Shown piece after piece: positions 1 through 7,846 of a stretch of 64,000 nt of DNA. Position 1 is the stretch's first letter, and every line of letters begins with the position of its first letter. Position numbers and translations under genes: made by a program. The notes below the pieces were generated by a model that saw only the letters and a list, made by a program, of their open reading frames with translations, was not told where the DNA came from and ran no database searches. Origin of the DNA: UBA7446 sp965656545 (lineage in GTDB: Bacteria > Bacteroidota > Bacteroidia > Flavobacteriales > Flavobacteriaceae); the NCBI GenBank assembly GCA_965656545.1, contig CBFHKZ010000003.1, forward strand, positions 1 to 64,000. The letters are read 5' to 3'.

Positions 1-431
1 CCGACATTTCCGATAAAGGCGAGCTCATCGCAGCGCGTATAGCTGCAACAGCAGCCGTTTGTTTGGCAGGTTGGTTTGGTATCAATCCGCCTGGTTTTGT
101 GGCGGCAACGGTAGCCTTGGCTTTTGGTCTGGCAGCCTCATCGTTCTTCCCGGCCATATTGCTTGGCATCTTTTCAAAGCGTATCAATAAAGAAGGTGCG
201 ATTAGCGGAATGCTTGTGGGTGTGTCACTAATGCTTTTCTATATGCTTAAATTTAAGTTTGGCTGGTTTGGTGGAGGTGAAAAAGCAGACTGGTGGTTTG
301 GGATATCTCCCGAAGGTTTTGGAACAGTTGCTATGGTTGCGAACTTTGTTGTTACCCTTATCGTGAGTAGCAGAACACCTGCGCCATCCAAAGAAATTCA
401 ACAGTTGGTAGAAGACATTAGGAAACCTTAG
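1..431 (+). CDS. Sodium:solute symporter (SSS family, ActP-like), C-terminal end
   Basis: This is the 3' part of a gene that begins before the window; the open frame runs from base 3 to the TAG at 429-431. About 142 residues are visible. They contain at least two long hydrophobic membrane segments, and 'FPAILLGIFSKRINKEGAI' is the conserved late segment of SSS-family symporters, most like the acetate/cation symporter ActP branch. These inner-membrane proteins use the sodium gradient to import small solutes. The tail ends in a short charged cytoplasmic stretch, as is normal for the family. The substrate cannot be decided from this fragment. Confidence 0.8.
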   Translation, partial: DISDKGELIAARIAATAAVCLAGWFGINPPGFVAATVALAFGLAASSFFPAILLGIFSKRINKEGAISGMLVGVSLMLFYMLKFKFGWFGGGEKADWWFGISPEGFGTVAMVANFVVTLIVSSRTPAPSKEIQQLVEDIRKP

Positions 432-476
432 GTCTAGAGCGGTTTTTTTAGGCCTTTTATTTTTTTGAACGAATTT

Positions 477-1316
477 TTATTTAGCGGTTATATCTAAATT
501 AAAATCTGTGACTAGTTCAGAAAAAAGCTCCTTTGCACCTTTATATGCCTCTTCTTCTAGGTCTTGATTTTTAATCGAACTTAAATCGTACTGAAACAAT
601 TCCCATGTTTTGTTATGATACTCTAAAGAAGTCAAGTTTTCTATCCAATCTCCAGAATTTAGATATTGAACACTTCCGCTGTTGTTTTTAATTGTTTTTA
701 TACAGGGTTGGTGGATATGTCCGCAAACCACATAATCATACCCCTCGCGAATTGCGATTTCTCCTACGGTGTCCTCAAATTTATTGATGTACGAAACAGC
801 GGCTTTAACTTTATTTTTGATGGTTTTCGAAAATGAAATTTTTTCTCTTCCCAACAAGCTTAAAATCCAATTCACAGACGAGTTTAGAAAAATCAAGGCA
901 TCATAGCTAAAGCCTCCAAGTCTTGTTATCCACCTTGCGTGTTGCATGGTGACATCAAATACATCTCCGTGAAAAAACCACGCCTTTTTTCCATCTATCT
1001 CAAGCTTTAGCTTGTTGGTTATTTTAAATCCATCTAATTCGAAATTCAAAAAGCGGCGTAATGACTCGTCGTGATTTCCTACAATATAGTGTACTTCAGT
1101 CCCATTTGCGACAAATTTAAGTAGCTGTTTAATAAGTTTTGTGTGGTATTTGTCCCAATGGCGCTTGCTAAATTGCCATATATCAATGATGTCTCCATTA
1201 AGAATGATTTTTTCGGGATTTATGCTTTTTAAGTACTTATTGAGCTCTTTAGCTCTCGAACCAATGGTGCCTAAATGTGTATCTGAGATAACAACAATTT
1301 CAAGATTTCTTTTCAT
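477..1316 (-). CDS. Metallophosphoesterase, LpxH-like (UDP-2,3-diacylglucosamine diphosphatase family)
   Basis: The 279-residue product carries the calcineurin-type metallophosphoesterase signature: SDTHLG near the N-terminus, then GDIIDIW, GNHDE, an HGD motif and a late GHIH. These residues bind two divalent metals. Proteins with this spacing and the 'GNHDESLRRF' block resemble LpxH-type lipid A pathway hydrolases, so a membrane-lipid or lipid A substrate is likely but not proven. I chose the methionine at 1316 because MKRNLEIVVISD is the usual family start; an in-frame ATG lies 21 bases upstream. The gene is visibly A+T rich and faces the symporter tail to tail. The 292 bases between it and the alginate lyase hold nothing I could name. 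Confidence 0.75.
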   Translation of the reverse strand: MKRNLEIVVISDTHLGTIGSRAKELNKYLKSINPEKIILNGDIIDIWQFSKRHWDKYHTKLIKQLLKFVANGTEVHYIVGNHDESLRRFLNFELDGFKITNKLKLEIDGKKAWFFHGDVFDVTMQHARWITRLGGFSYDALIFLNSSVNWILSLLGREKISFSKTIKNKVKAAVSYINKFEDTVGEIAIREGYDYVVCGHIHQPCIKTIKNNSGSVQYLNSGDWIENLTSLEYHNKTWELFQYDLSSIKNQDLEEEAYKGAKELFSELVTDFNLDITAK

Positions 1317-1629
1317 GCTTAAATTTATATAACTCAATCAAACTGTATTTTATTACATCTTTACTAAATCATTAATAATTACGTAATTCAATCTGTAACT
1401 TTTATTGTTGTAGACGACAACACCTGTGTTTATAAACCCAAATCTTTGGGAATATAATTATACATATTTTTGGTTTTTTTAATAAACTGAATTCCATTTA
1501 AGACAGGTTCTTTTATTTATATTAAAAGAAAACATAATCTTATTGCTAGTTGTAATGTATTTTTTTTAGCAGAGGTATAAACGAAAAAATAACCTTACTT
1601 TTCACAAAAATGGATAAATAACCCTTGAA

Positions 1630-2829
1630 ATGATCAATAAATATCTTTTAGAAAAAAAAATGTCTTTTGTGTTTTCTGTTGCTGTATTCATTTTTGCTCT
1701 TTTGCCGTTGAATTTACAATCTCAAGAATTAATAGATTTGATTATTGAGGCCTTTAAAGAAACAGAAATTGCAAGAGCGAAAATATATTTGAGTTCAACT
1801 CCTGTTACTGTTACTGATGCACATTGTGAGCGCAGTGCCGGAGGGTTACATGATTTTTATTCTGAAGGAGATTATTGGTGGCCTAACCCAGAGAATCCGG
1901 GAGGCGCTTATCAACAACGTGATGGGCAAACAAACCCAAATAATTTCACGTCACATCGACATGCAATGATCAGGTTGAGTGAGATTACCGCTACATTAAC
2001 CTCTGCTTGGTTGCTTACAAATGAAAATGTTTATGCAGATAAGGCATTGGAACATTTAAATGCATGGTTTGTGGATACTAAAACTAAAATGAATCCGAAT
2101 ATGCTCTATGCACAAGCAATTTCAGGAAAAGTTACAGGTCGTAGCATCGGGTTGATAGATGCTTACCATTTTGTAGAAGTTACTAGATCTGTGGAAGTAC
2201 TTTCTGATAAGGGAGGTATTTCACCTGAACAATCTGATAAAATTAAAGCCTGGTTTAGCGAATTTTTAACATGGATGACTACTCACGAATATGGAATTTT
2301 AGAAATGAATTCGAAGAATAATCATGGAACTAGTTGGGCAGCAACCGCAGCTTCAATGGTAGTATTAACTGACAATGAAGAAATAAAGAAATTGTGCATA
2401 GATCGGTTTAAGAATATACTGCTTCCAAACCAAATGGCTACTGATGGCAGTTTTCCACTTGAATTAAAAAGAACCAAGCCATATGGATATTCTTTATTTA
2501 ACATTGATGCATTTTTCAATGTAGCACAAATCTTATCTACTCCAGAAGACAATTTATTTGAGTATGAAACAAAGGATGGAAAATCTTTAAAAAAGGGGTT
2601 AGAATATATATACCCATATATTGAAGATAAGACGATATGGCCATTCGCTAAAGACGTTTACATTTGGAATGAATGGCCAGTTTGTCATCCATCTTTATTA
2701 TTTGGTGCAGCAGCATATAATAATTCAAATTACCTCAATGCTTACCTTGAATTACCTGCATATCCTATTCATTCCGAAGTTGTTAGGAATTTACCAGTGA
2801 GACATCCAATAATTTGGTTATTTGACTAA
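1630..2829 (+). CDS. Alginate lyase family protein (PF05426-type polysaccharide lyase)
   Basis: The 399-residue secreted protein has a hydrophobic signal segment at about residues 11-32. The alginate-lyase hallmark GGLHDFYSEGDYWWPNP follows at 71-87. The conserved NNHGTSW block lies at 230-236, where family members place substrate-binding and catalytic Asn and His. The family cleaves uronic acid polysaccharides by beta-elimination in an alpha/alpha-barrel fold. Alginate is the best guess, but related proteins act on other uronates. Base composition is A+T rich compared with era and der nearby. It lies next to a sulfatase remnant and the tRNA-fMet insertion site, which suggests a relic of a transferred polysaccharide-degradation cluster. 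An internal start at residue 11 would give a cleaner signal peptide. Confidence 0.85.
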   Translation: MINKYLLEKKMSFVFSVAVFIFALLPLNLQSQELIDLIIEAFKETEIARAKIYLSSTPVTVTDAHCERSAGGLHDFYSEGDYWWPNPENPGGAYQQRDGQTNPNNFTSHRHAMIRLSEITATLTSAWLLTNENVYADKALEHLNAWFVDTKTKMNPNMLYAQAISGKVTGRSIGLIDAYHFVEVTRSVEVLSDKGGISPEQSDKIKAWFSEFLTWMTTHEYGILEMNSKNNHGTSWAATAASMVVLTDNEEIKKLCIDRFKNILLPNQMATDGSFPLELKRTKPYGYSLFNIDAFFNVAQILSTPEDNLFEYETKDGKSLKKGLEYIYPYIEDKTIWPFAKDVYIWNEWPVCHPSLLFGAAAYNNSNYLNAYLELPAYPIHSEVVRNLPVRHPIIWLFD

Positions 2830-2854
2830 TTTAAAGATTTGTTTACAGGAGTAC

Positions 2855-3211
2855 TTAATCGATTTCTTTAAAGGGGTGGTCATGATTAGTGCCTTGTATT
2901 ATTCGTTCAGCCACCTTTTCAGCAAGAAAAGCTATGGTTTCAGTATATTCAATATTATCAATTAAATTTAAGGTTTCGTTGGGATCTTTTTGGCGATCAA
3001 AAAATTCTTTGCCAACTTTTTCACCTGAACTCATTTTAATCCATTCTACATAATTATATCTTGCTGTTTTGGCCGCATACCCCATTATGGTTTTACTGTA
3101 ATCTTCTCTTTTGATAGGCCAGATGCTAAATACTACTCTTTGTTTTTGAGTATCAGGTTTGTTCAGTAACGTGACTATACTTTGCCCATCTAAATGATTA
3201 GGTTTTTGCAT
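2855..3211 (-). pseudogene. Sulfatase, C-terminal remnant (iduronate-2-sulfatase-like)
   Basis: The 118 residues match only the last quarter of a secreted arylsulfatase: 'HLDGQSIVTLLNKP', then a 'GYAAKTARYNYVEW' strand, then 'FFDRQKDPNETLNLID'. This is the C-terminal subdomain pattern of the iduronate-2-sulfatase-like branch. The catalytic N-terminal domain, with the CxPSR or SxPSR formylglycine motif, is absent. Similarity seems to continue a few codons upstream (VELNG) before an in-frame TGA near 3225, so the gene is 5'-truncated rather than mis-started. It cannot be an active sulfatase. The breakpoint lies about 200 bases from the first tRNA-fMet fragment, consistent with loss during a rearrangement at that insertion site. 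Confidence 0.75.
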
Positions 3212-3385
3212 TCCATTGAGTTCTACGAATCATGAATACCACAACAAAAGGGTGTTCCAGAACATACTATTTCCCGATGGCTTTAGATTTTCAATGAAAA
3301 AAAAGGAATCTCGAACCAGTAAATTGAATATTCTATTCGACATAACCAGTTCTTTTTCAAAAACTTACGACACTAAAAAGCAAAA

Positions 3386-3435
3386 GACCCAAACACAAGA
3401 AGTGCTTGAGTCTCATTTAGTAGCGGGAGCTGGAT
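3386..3435 (-). repeat. tRNA-fMet 3'-end fragment 1 with its own hairpin
   Basis: Bases 3421-3435 repeat the acceptor and T-stem 3' end of the intact tRNA at 4114-4186. Just downstream in the tRNA direction (3386-3412) is an imperfect hairpin with arms gacccaaacac and gtgcttgagtc. The rest of the tRNA is missing. The arrangement copies the intact locus, where the tRNA 3' end is followed directly by a terminator hairpin, but this hairpin has a different sequence. This looks like a fossil attachment end. Confidence 0.6.
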
Positions 3436-3561
3436 TAACTCGTTTTGCTCGTTTGACCAGAGTAAGGGAGTACAACAATCCAAACTTTAAAATAAAGTTT
3501 CAATTTTTTGCATTTCAATTTTAAAAAGTAAACTTTTTCAAAATTTCATTTACAAAAAAAA

Positions 3562-3604
3562 CCAAACACTTTCGTATTTGGCTTGTTGTAGCGGGAGCTG
3601 GATT
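3562..3604 (-). repeat. tRNA-fMet 3'-end fragment 2 with its own hairpin
   Basis: Bases 3589-3603 are identical to the last 15 bases of the intact initiator tRNA. The match then stops. The adjoining hairpin at 3562-3581 has an 8-bp stem, including one G-U pair, and a GAAA loop on the minus strand. Like the other fragments it is a [3' end + hairpin] unit, and its hairpin sequence differs from all the others. Confidence 0.6.
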
Positions 3605-3657
3605 CATTTCTCTACGTTGTTTCGAAATGGGCCAAAGAGGAGAACAGCCCAAAGAAA

Positions 3658-3690
3658 CTCAGATTGCTTTGCAATCTGAGTTTTTCTTTT
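3658..3690. terminator. Strong hairpin, possibly a bidirectional terminator, between tRNA fragments
   Basis: A perfect 10-bp stem (ctcagattgc paired with gcaatctgag) closes on a TTT loop and is followed by a T-rich run. No intact gene ends here. It probably belonged to a gene or tRNA unit now lost from the remnant array. The 550 bases from 3212 to 3761 otherwise hold only tRNA fragments and decayed DNA. Confidence 0.5.
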
Positions 3691-3730
3691 GTTCTCAAGA
3701 CGATGCAAGCATCACTTGACCCCAAAATAA

Positions 3731-3814
3731 AAACTCCTTGATTTCTCAAGGAGTTTCTTTGTAGCGGGAGCTGGACTCGAACCAGCGTCCGCCTCAGGCG
3801 GATAAGAGCCCGAC
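3731..3814 (-). pseudogene. tRNA-fMet 3'-part remnant 3 with inserted palindrome and hairpin
   Basis: Bases 3762-3787 are identical to the 3' 26 bases of the intact tRNA (T-arm plus acceptor). A perfect interrupted palindrome, tccgcctcaggcgga (3788-3802), sits where the variable loop and 3' anticodon stem should be. After a short altered anticodon loop, 3806-3814 (gagcccgac) again matches the tRNA's 5' anticodon stem side. Homology then stops exactly at the stop codon of the neighbouring GIY-YIG gene. A 10-bp hairpin at 3731-3756 serves as terminator. The 5' half of the tRNA is missing, so the unit is not functional. Confidence 0.7.
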
Positions 3815-4062
3815 TATTTGTTTAATATGTGAGCGTAAATCCATTTTCTACCGACTCCAGATTTCAGAAACGTTTCTCTTTTTAAAGCCTCTTTTTTAAA
3901 ATGAAAAACCTCCACATGAATCACTTCCCAAGGGCGGTATCTAATGGTGTAGCCTTTTGTTGCGAATTGATTATGAGAATAAAACCGTTGAATGAGATTA
4001 GAAGTGTATCCAATATAAATTTTATCGAACGAAAGACTTTTAAGAATATAAACGACAAACAT
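3814..4062 (-). CDS. Small GIY-YIG nuclease superfamily protein
   Basis: The 82-residue protein is a bare GIY-YIG domain. It has VYIL near the start, YIGYTSNLIQRFYSHN carrying the catalytic Tyr and Arg, then KGYTIRYRPW and the family's basic helix ending RETFLKSGVGRKW. Proteins of this UvrC-like subgroup are common in Bacteroidetes, often as singletons; their activity is largely unknown. Its position is unusual. Upstream is the intact initiator tRNA and its terminator. Its TAG stop shares one base with a tRNA-fMet remnant that begins at the anticodon stem. The gene thus sits between a whole and a partial copy of the same tRNA, the layout expected of an inserted module. A homing-type role is inference. 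Confidence 0.85.
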   Translation of the reverse strand: MFVVYILKSLSFDKIYIGYTSNLIQRFYSHNQFATKGYTIRYRPWEVIHVEVFHFKKEALKRETFLKSGVGRKWIYAHILNK

Positions 4063-4079
4063 GATACTAGAGTTTGGGA

Positions 4080-4108
4080 CAAATAAAAAACCCTTCTTTT
4101 GGAAGGGT
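4080..4108 (-). terminator. Rho-independent terminator of tRNA-fMet
   Basis: A 7-bp stem (acccttc with gaagggt) and 5-base loop lie six bases beyond the tRNA 3' end and are followed on the minus strand by a run of T. Confidence 0.8.
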
Positions 4109-4113
4109 CTTAG

Positions 4114-4186
<73 letters not shown>

Positions 4187-4196
4187 TTGTGGACGG

Positions 4197-4226
4197 CAAA
4201 AATACAAAACTTCTCTGATATAGCAA
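4197..4226 (-). promoter_or_regulatory. Promoter of tRNA-fMet
   Basis: On the minus strand TTG is followed after 19 bases by TATTTTTG, matching the Bacteroidetes housekeeping consensus. Transcription would start a few bases before the tRNA's first base at 4186. Confidence 0.75.
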
Positions 4227-4244
4227 TAGCTCTTCGGCAATCCT

Positions 4245-4252
4245 TACCTTTG
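4245..4252 (+). promoter_or_regulatory. Putative -7 element of era
   Basis: TACCTTTG fits TAnnTTTG and ends only four bases before the era ATG, which would make the message nearly leaderless. No good -33 element is seen, so the call is weak. Confidence 0.4.
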
Positions 4253-4256
4253 CACC

Positions 4257-5129
4257 ATGCATAAAGCAGGTTTTGTCAATATTATCGGAAGTCCTAACGT
4301 GGGAAAGTCTACCCTTATAAATGCTATATTGGGAGAAAAGCTTGTCATTACCAATGCCAAAGCACAAACCACACGCCACAGAATTCTCGGCATGTTAAAT
4401 GCAAAGGACTACCAGCTTATCCTATCTGATACACCCGGGATTATTCAACCCGCATACAAGTTGCAAGAGAGTATGATGGATGCCATGCAATCTGTTTTTG
4501 ATGATGCTGATGTATTGATTTATATGGTAGAGATAGGCGAGAAAAAAGGGAAAGTCGAAAGTGTTATCCAACGCTTGGCTAAAACAGACAAACCACTATT
4601 CCTAGTCATTAATAAAATAGATAAAGGCAACCAGACGCTGCTTGAAGATACCATTGATGCTTGGAAAGAACAGTTACCCAATGCACAAATAAGAAGTATT
4701 TCGGCGCTTGAAAAATTTCAAATTGAAGAATTGGTAACGCAAATGGTAGCCCTGCTGCCCGAACATCAACCCTATTTTCCAAAAGATCAGCTTACCGATA
4801 AGTCCGAACGTTTTGTGGTAAATGAAGTCATAAGAGACAAGATATTGTCCAACTACGATAAAGAAATACCGTATTCGGTTGAGGTGGCAACAGATTCTTT
4901 TAAGGTCGAAGAAAGCATTATAAAGATTAGCGCAGTTATATTTGTCGAGCGCAATTCTCAAAAAGGAATTTTAATCGGACATAAGGGCGCAGCCCTAAAA
5001 AAGGTAGGGACACAAGCCCGTCGTGATTTAGAACGATTTTTTGAAAAAAAAGTGCATCTTGAACTCTTTGTTAAAGTAAACAAAGATTGGCGCTCAAATG
5101 CGAATGCCCTAAAACGTTTTGGATATTAA
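4257..5129 (+). CDS. era: GTPase Era
   Basis: The 290-residue protein has the Era layout. The G1 loop is GSPNVGKST, the effector threonine region is TTRHRI, the G3 motif is DTPG, and the G4 motif is NKID. A C-terminal KH RNA-binding domain contains GHKGAALKKVG and ends FVKVNKDWRSN, the usual Era tail. Era binds the 3' end of 16S rRNA and helps mature the small ribosomal subunit. Length is normal. It is followed after 31 bases by der, another ribosome-assembly GTPase on the same strand, so the two probably share a transcript. Confidence 0.97.
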   Translation: MHKAGFVNIIGSPNVGKSTLINAILGEKLVITNAKAQTTRHRILGMLNAKDYQLILSDTPGIIQPAYKLQESMMDAMQSVFDDADVLIYMVEIGEKKGKVESVIQRLAKTDKPLFLVINKIDKGNQTLLEDTIDAWKEQLPNAQIRSISALEKFQIEELVTQMVALLPEHQPYFPKDQLTDKSERFVVNEVIRDKILSNYDKEIPYSVEVATDSFKVEESIIKISAVIFVERNSQKGILIGHKGAALKKVGTQARRDLERFFEKKVHLELFVKVNKDWRSNANALKRFGY

Positions 5130-5160
5130 AAACCACACACTTAACCTGTAAAAATTAATT

Positions 5161-6465
5161 ATGCGAAACCTAGTTGCTATTGTTGGAAGACCTAATGTGG
5201 GTAAATCTACCCTGTTTAATCGCATGGTACAGCGACGTGAAGCTATCGTAGATGCCACAAGTGGCGTTACCCGCGACAGACAATACGGTAAAGCCGATTG
5301 GAATGGTTGTGAATTTACACTCATTGACACTGGTGGTTATGTAGTAGGGGGTGATGATGCCTATGAGAAAGAAATTGACCAGCAAGTTGAAATTGCCATT
5401 TCGGAAGCAGATGCCATCATTTTTATGGTTGATGTAGAAACAGGTATCAACATCATGGATGAAGAAGTGGCCAAGTTGCTTCGCAAATCTGATAAGCCCG
5501 TTTTTCTTGTGGTGAATAAGGTAGACAACGCCAAACGGGTCATGATCTCTGTCGAGTTTTATGCTTTGGGTATCGATAGCTTATTTCATATCTCTGCCAT
5601 GAACGGTGGAGGTACAGGCGATTTATTGGATGCATTGGTCTCCGCACTTCCAGACAAGAGTGCAACCATGGTTGATGGGCTGCCCCGCTTTGCGGTGGTA
5701 GGTAGGCCCAATGCCGGTAAATCTTCTTTTGTGAATGCACTTATTGGTGAGCCTAGGAATATTGTTAAAGACGAAGCGGGTACTACTCGTGACAGTATTG
5801 ATACGGTTTATAACCGATTTGGTTTTGAGTTTTGCCTCGTAGACACAGCCGGTATCCGTAGAAAAACCAAAGTAAAAGCGAATATTGAGTTTTACTCTGT
5901 TATGCGTGCCTTGCGATCTATTGAATTTTCGGATGTATGCATGCTTGTTTTTGATGCGACCAGATCTTTTGATTCGCAGGTTAAAAACATTTTTTGGTTG
6001 GCCGCCCGAAACCACAAAGGGATCGTAATCTTGGTAAATAAGTGGGATTTGGTTGACAAAGACACCAGCAGCACCAAAAAAGTTGAAGAACACATACGCG
6101 AAGAGATTTCGCCTTTTGTAGATGTGCCCATAGTATTTGTTTCTTCCCTTACCAAGCAGCGTGTCTTCAAGGCCATAGAAACGGCAGTTGATGTGTATAA
6201 GCGTCGTTCACAACGCATCCCAACGCGGAAACTGAACGATTATATACTTCCCATCATTGAAAAAAATCCACCACCAGCGTTAAAGGGTAAGTATGTCAAA
6301 ATAAAGTTTGTGACCCAATTACATTCCCCACATCCGCAGTTTGCTTTTTTCTGCAATCTCCCTCAATACGTTAAAGACCCATACAAGCGATTTTTGGAAA
6401 ATAAACTCCGCGCAGAATATGATTTTAGCGGGGTAACAATCGATATTTTTATTCGAAAGAAGTAA
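5161..6465 (+). CDS. der: GTPase Der (EngA)
   Basis: The 434-residue protein has two consecutive GTPase domains, the hallmark of Der. The first P-loop is GRPNVGKST at about residues 8-16 and the second GRPNAGKSS at about 180-188. NKVD and NKWD motifs are present, and a C-terminal KH-like domain covers the last ~80 residues. Der binds the 50S subunit and is essential for its assembly. It lies just downstream of era and converges on the MerR-type gene, with adjacent stop codons at 6465 and 6466. Confidence 0.97.
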   Translation: MRNLVAIVGRPNVGKSTLFNRMVQRREAIVDATSGVTRDRQYGKADWNGCEFTLIDTGGYVVGGDDAYEKEIDQQVEIAISEADAIIFMVDVETGINIMDEEVAKLLRKSDKPVFLVVNKVDNAKRVMISVEFYALGIDSLFHISAMNGGGTGDLLDALVSALPDKSATMVDGLPRFAVVGRPNAGKSSFVNALIGEPRNIVKDEAGTTRDSIDTVYNRFGFEFCLVDTAGIRRKTKVKANIEFYSVMRALRSIEFSDVCMLVFDATRSFDSQVKNIFWLAARNHKGIVILVNKWDLVDKDTSSTKKVEEHIREEISPFVDVPIVFVSSLTKQRVFKAIETAVDVYKRRSQRIPTRKLNDYILPIIEKNPPPALKGKYVKIKFVTQLHSPHPQFAFFCNLPQYVKDPYKRFLENKLRAEYDFSGVTIDIFIRKK

Positions 6466-6786
6466 TTAAAGCTCTGCTTTTATACGAAGTAACTCCTGAC
6501 GAATTTTCTGCAGTTTTTTTAAAACGCTCAAGTTCCCTTTTTTTTCTCTGTTGAGTTCTTTTTTGGCGCCTTCAAGTGTAAATCCACGCTCCTTTACCAA
6601 GCTGAATATCAACTCAAACTTTTCAATATCCTTTGCTGAAAACTTGCGGGTTCCGCTTTGGTTTTTCTTTGGATTGATGATTTGGAATTCTTTTTCCCAA
6701 AAGCGTATCAAAGAAGGTTTTACCTCAAAGGCTTCGGCCACCTCGCCTATGCTGTAATACAATTTTTCAGGTAAACGATGTCGCAT
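6466..6786 (-). CDS. MerR family transcriptional regulator
   Basis: The 106-residue protein opens with a MerR winged helix-turn-helix: 'YSIGEVAEAFEVKPSLIRFWEKEF' followed by the wing 'SGTRKFSAKDIEKF'. It ends in a short coiled dimerisation helix. There is no effector-binding domain and no metal-binding cysteines, so its signal is unknown. Its start codon overlaps the TAA of the upstream M23 peptidase gene (TAATG), so the two are translationally coupled. This peptidase-MerR pairing looks like a stable operon. Confidence 0.9.
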   Translation of the reverse strand: MRHRLPEKLYYSIGEVAEAFEVKPSLIRFWEKEFQIINPKKNQSGTRKFSAKDIEKFELIFSLVKERGFTLEGAKKELNREKKGNLSVLKKLQKIRQELLRIKAEL

Positions 6787-7763
6787 TAGTCAAGCGATTG
6801 GTTCTCGCGGTTGGCAGCCTCTAGCATGGCCTCAAATTCTTCTGGATTAAGATCACCAGAAAAGAAATTAATAGGGTTGATTGCCTTGCCGTCTTTGAGT
6901 ATCTCATAATGAAGGTGTGGCGCTTGCGACCGTCCCGTATTGCCCACATACCCAATGATATCACCACGCTTGACACGATTACCGCGCTTTACGTTATAAT
7001 CACTCAGGTGGGCGTATAATGTTACATAACCATAGCCGTGGTCTATACGTATGTGTTTTCCATAACCAAATGCTTTATTGTCTGCTCTGGTGACTTTACC
7101 GTTGCTTGTCGCGTAAATGGGCGTTCCTCTTGGAGATGTAAAATCCATCCCCTTGTGCTTGCGACGGGCTTTGGTAAAGGGGTCTGTACGCCATCCATAA
7201 CCAGACGCCATACGTTTTAAATCATCGTTTTTAATGGGTTGAATAGATGGAATTGCTGCCAATAACTTTTCTTTGTCAAGCGCCAATCGCTGCACTTCAT
7301 CAAATGACTTGGATTGAACAACCATTTGTTTGGATAAAATGTCCAATTGTTTTGTTGCGCTGATAATCAAGTCTGAATTGGCATAGCCCTCCAGGTTTTT
7401 ATATCGGTTTGCACCACCAAAACCGGCTTTCCTAACGTCATCGGGTACTGGGTTGGTTTCAAATACCACGCGGTAAATTTGATTATCGCGTTCCTGCAAG
7501 TGATCAAGGACATCTTCGACCTTGTTCATCTTTCGTTGTAATTGCTCGTAGTTGAGTTTGTAGTTTTCGAGTTCGCGTGCTTGCGCAATCTCAGTGGGAG
7601 TACTGATGGCAGGTGTGGAAAGTAAAAAGAATACAAAGGCTATACCGAAAAGGGCAGAAGCCGTTAGAAACGCCAAGACATTACGTACTTTTCGACGATT
7701 TCTAACTTCTATTTTCCGATATGATAGACTCTCTTGGTCGTAGTAATACTTAACCTTTGCCAT
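6786..7763 (-). CDS. M23 family metallopeptidase (peptidoglycan hydrolase, membrane-anchored)
   Basis: The 325-residue protein has a short cytoplasmic N-terminus, one transmembrane helix at about residues 29-52, a coiled-coil stretch, then a C-terminal LytM/M23 domain. The zinc site is visible as HKGMDF and QAPHLHYEIL, with a 'YGKHIRIDHGYGYVTLYAHL' core between. Such proteins cut peptide cross-links in the cell wall, or act as regulators of enzymes that do, during growth and division. All zinc-ligand motifs are intact, so it is probably catalytic. It is the first gene of a two-gene operon with the MerR regulator and is divergent from alaS. Confidence 0.92.
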   Translation of the reverse strand: MAKVKYYYDQESLSYRKIEVRNRRKVRNVLAFLTASALFGIAFVFFLLSTPAISTPTEIAQARELENYKLNYEQLQRKMNKVEDVLDHLQERDNQIYRVVFETNPVPDDVRKAGFGGANRYKNLEGYANSDLIISATKQLDILSKQMVVQSKSFDEVQRLALDKEKLLAAIPSIQPIKNDDLKRMASGYGWRTDPFTKARRKHKGMDFTSPRGTPIYATSNGKVTRADNKAFGYGKHIRIDHGYGYVTLYAHLSDYNVKRGNRVKRGDIIGYVGNTGRSQAPHLHYEILKDGKAINPINFFSGDLNPEEFEAMLEAANRENQSLD

Positions 7764-7846
7764 TCCGTAAAATGTACTATTTTTACTCCGCTGAATCAGC
7801 GTTCACTACAAAGATACGTAATTCGGACTAACCATTAAACGGTTTC

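Noticed and set aside
3216..3524. Open frame of 102 codons on the plus strand
   Set aside because: It runs across a tRNA-fMet fragment and its hairpin (the VAGAG peptide is read from the tRNA end), has no recognisable domain and lies in decayed DNA.
5361..5740. Minus-strand frames inside der, alaS, gltB and glmS
   Set aside because: They lie entirely within strongly supported genes on the other strand or frame and have no protein-family features.
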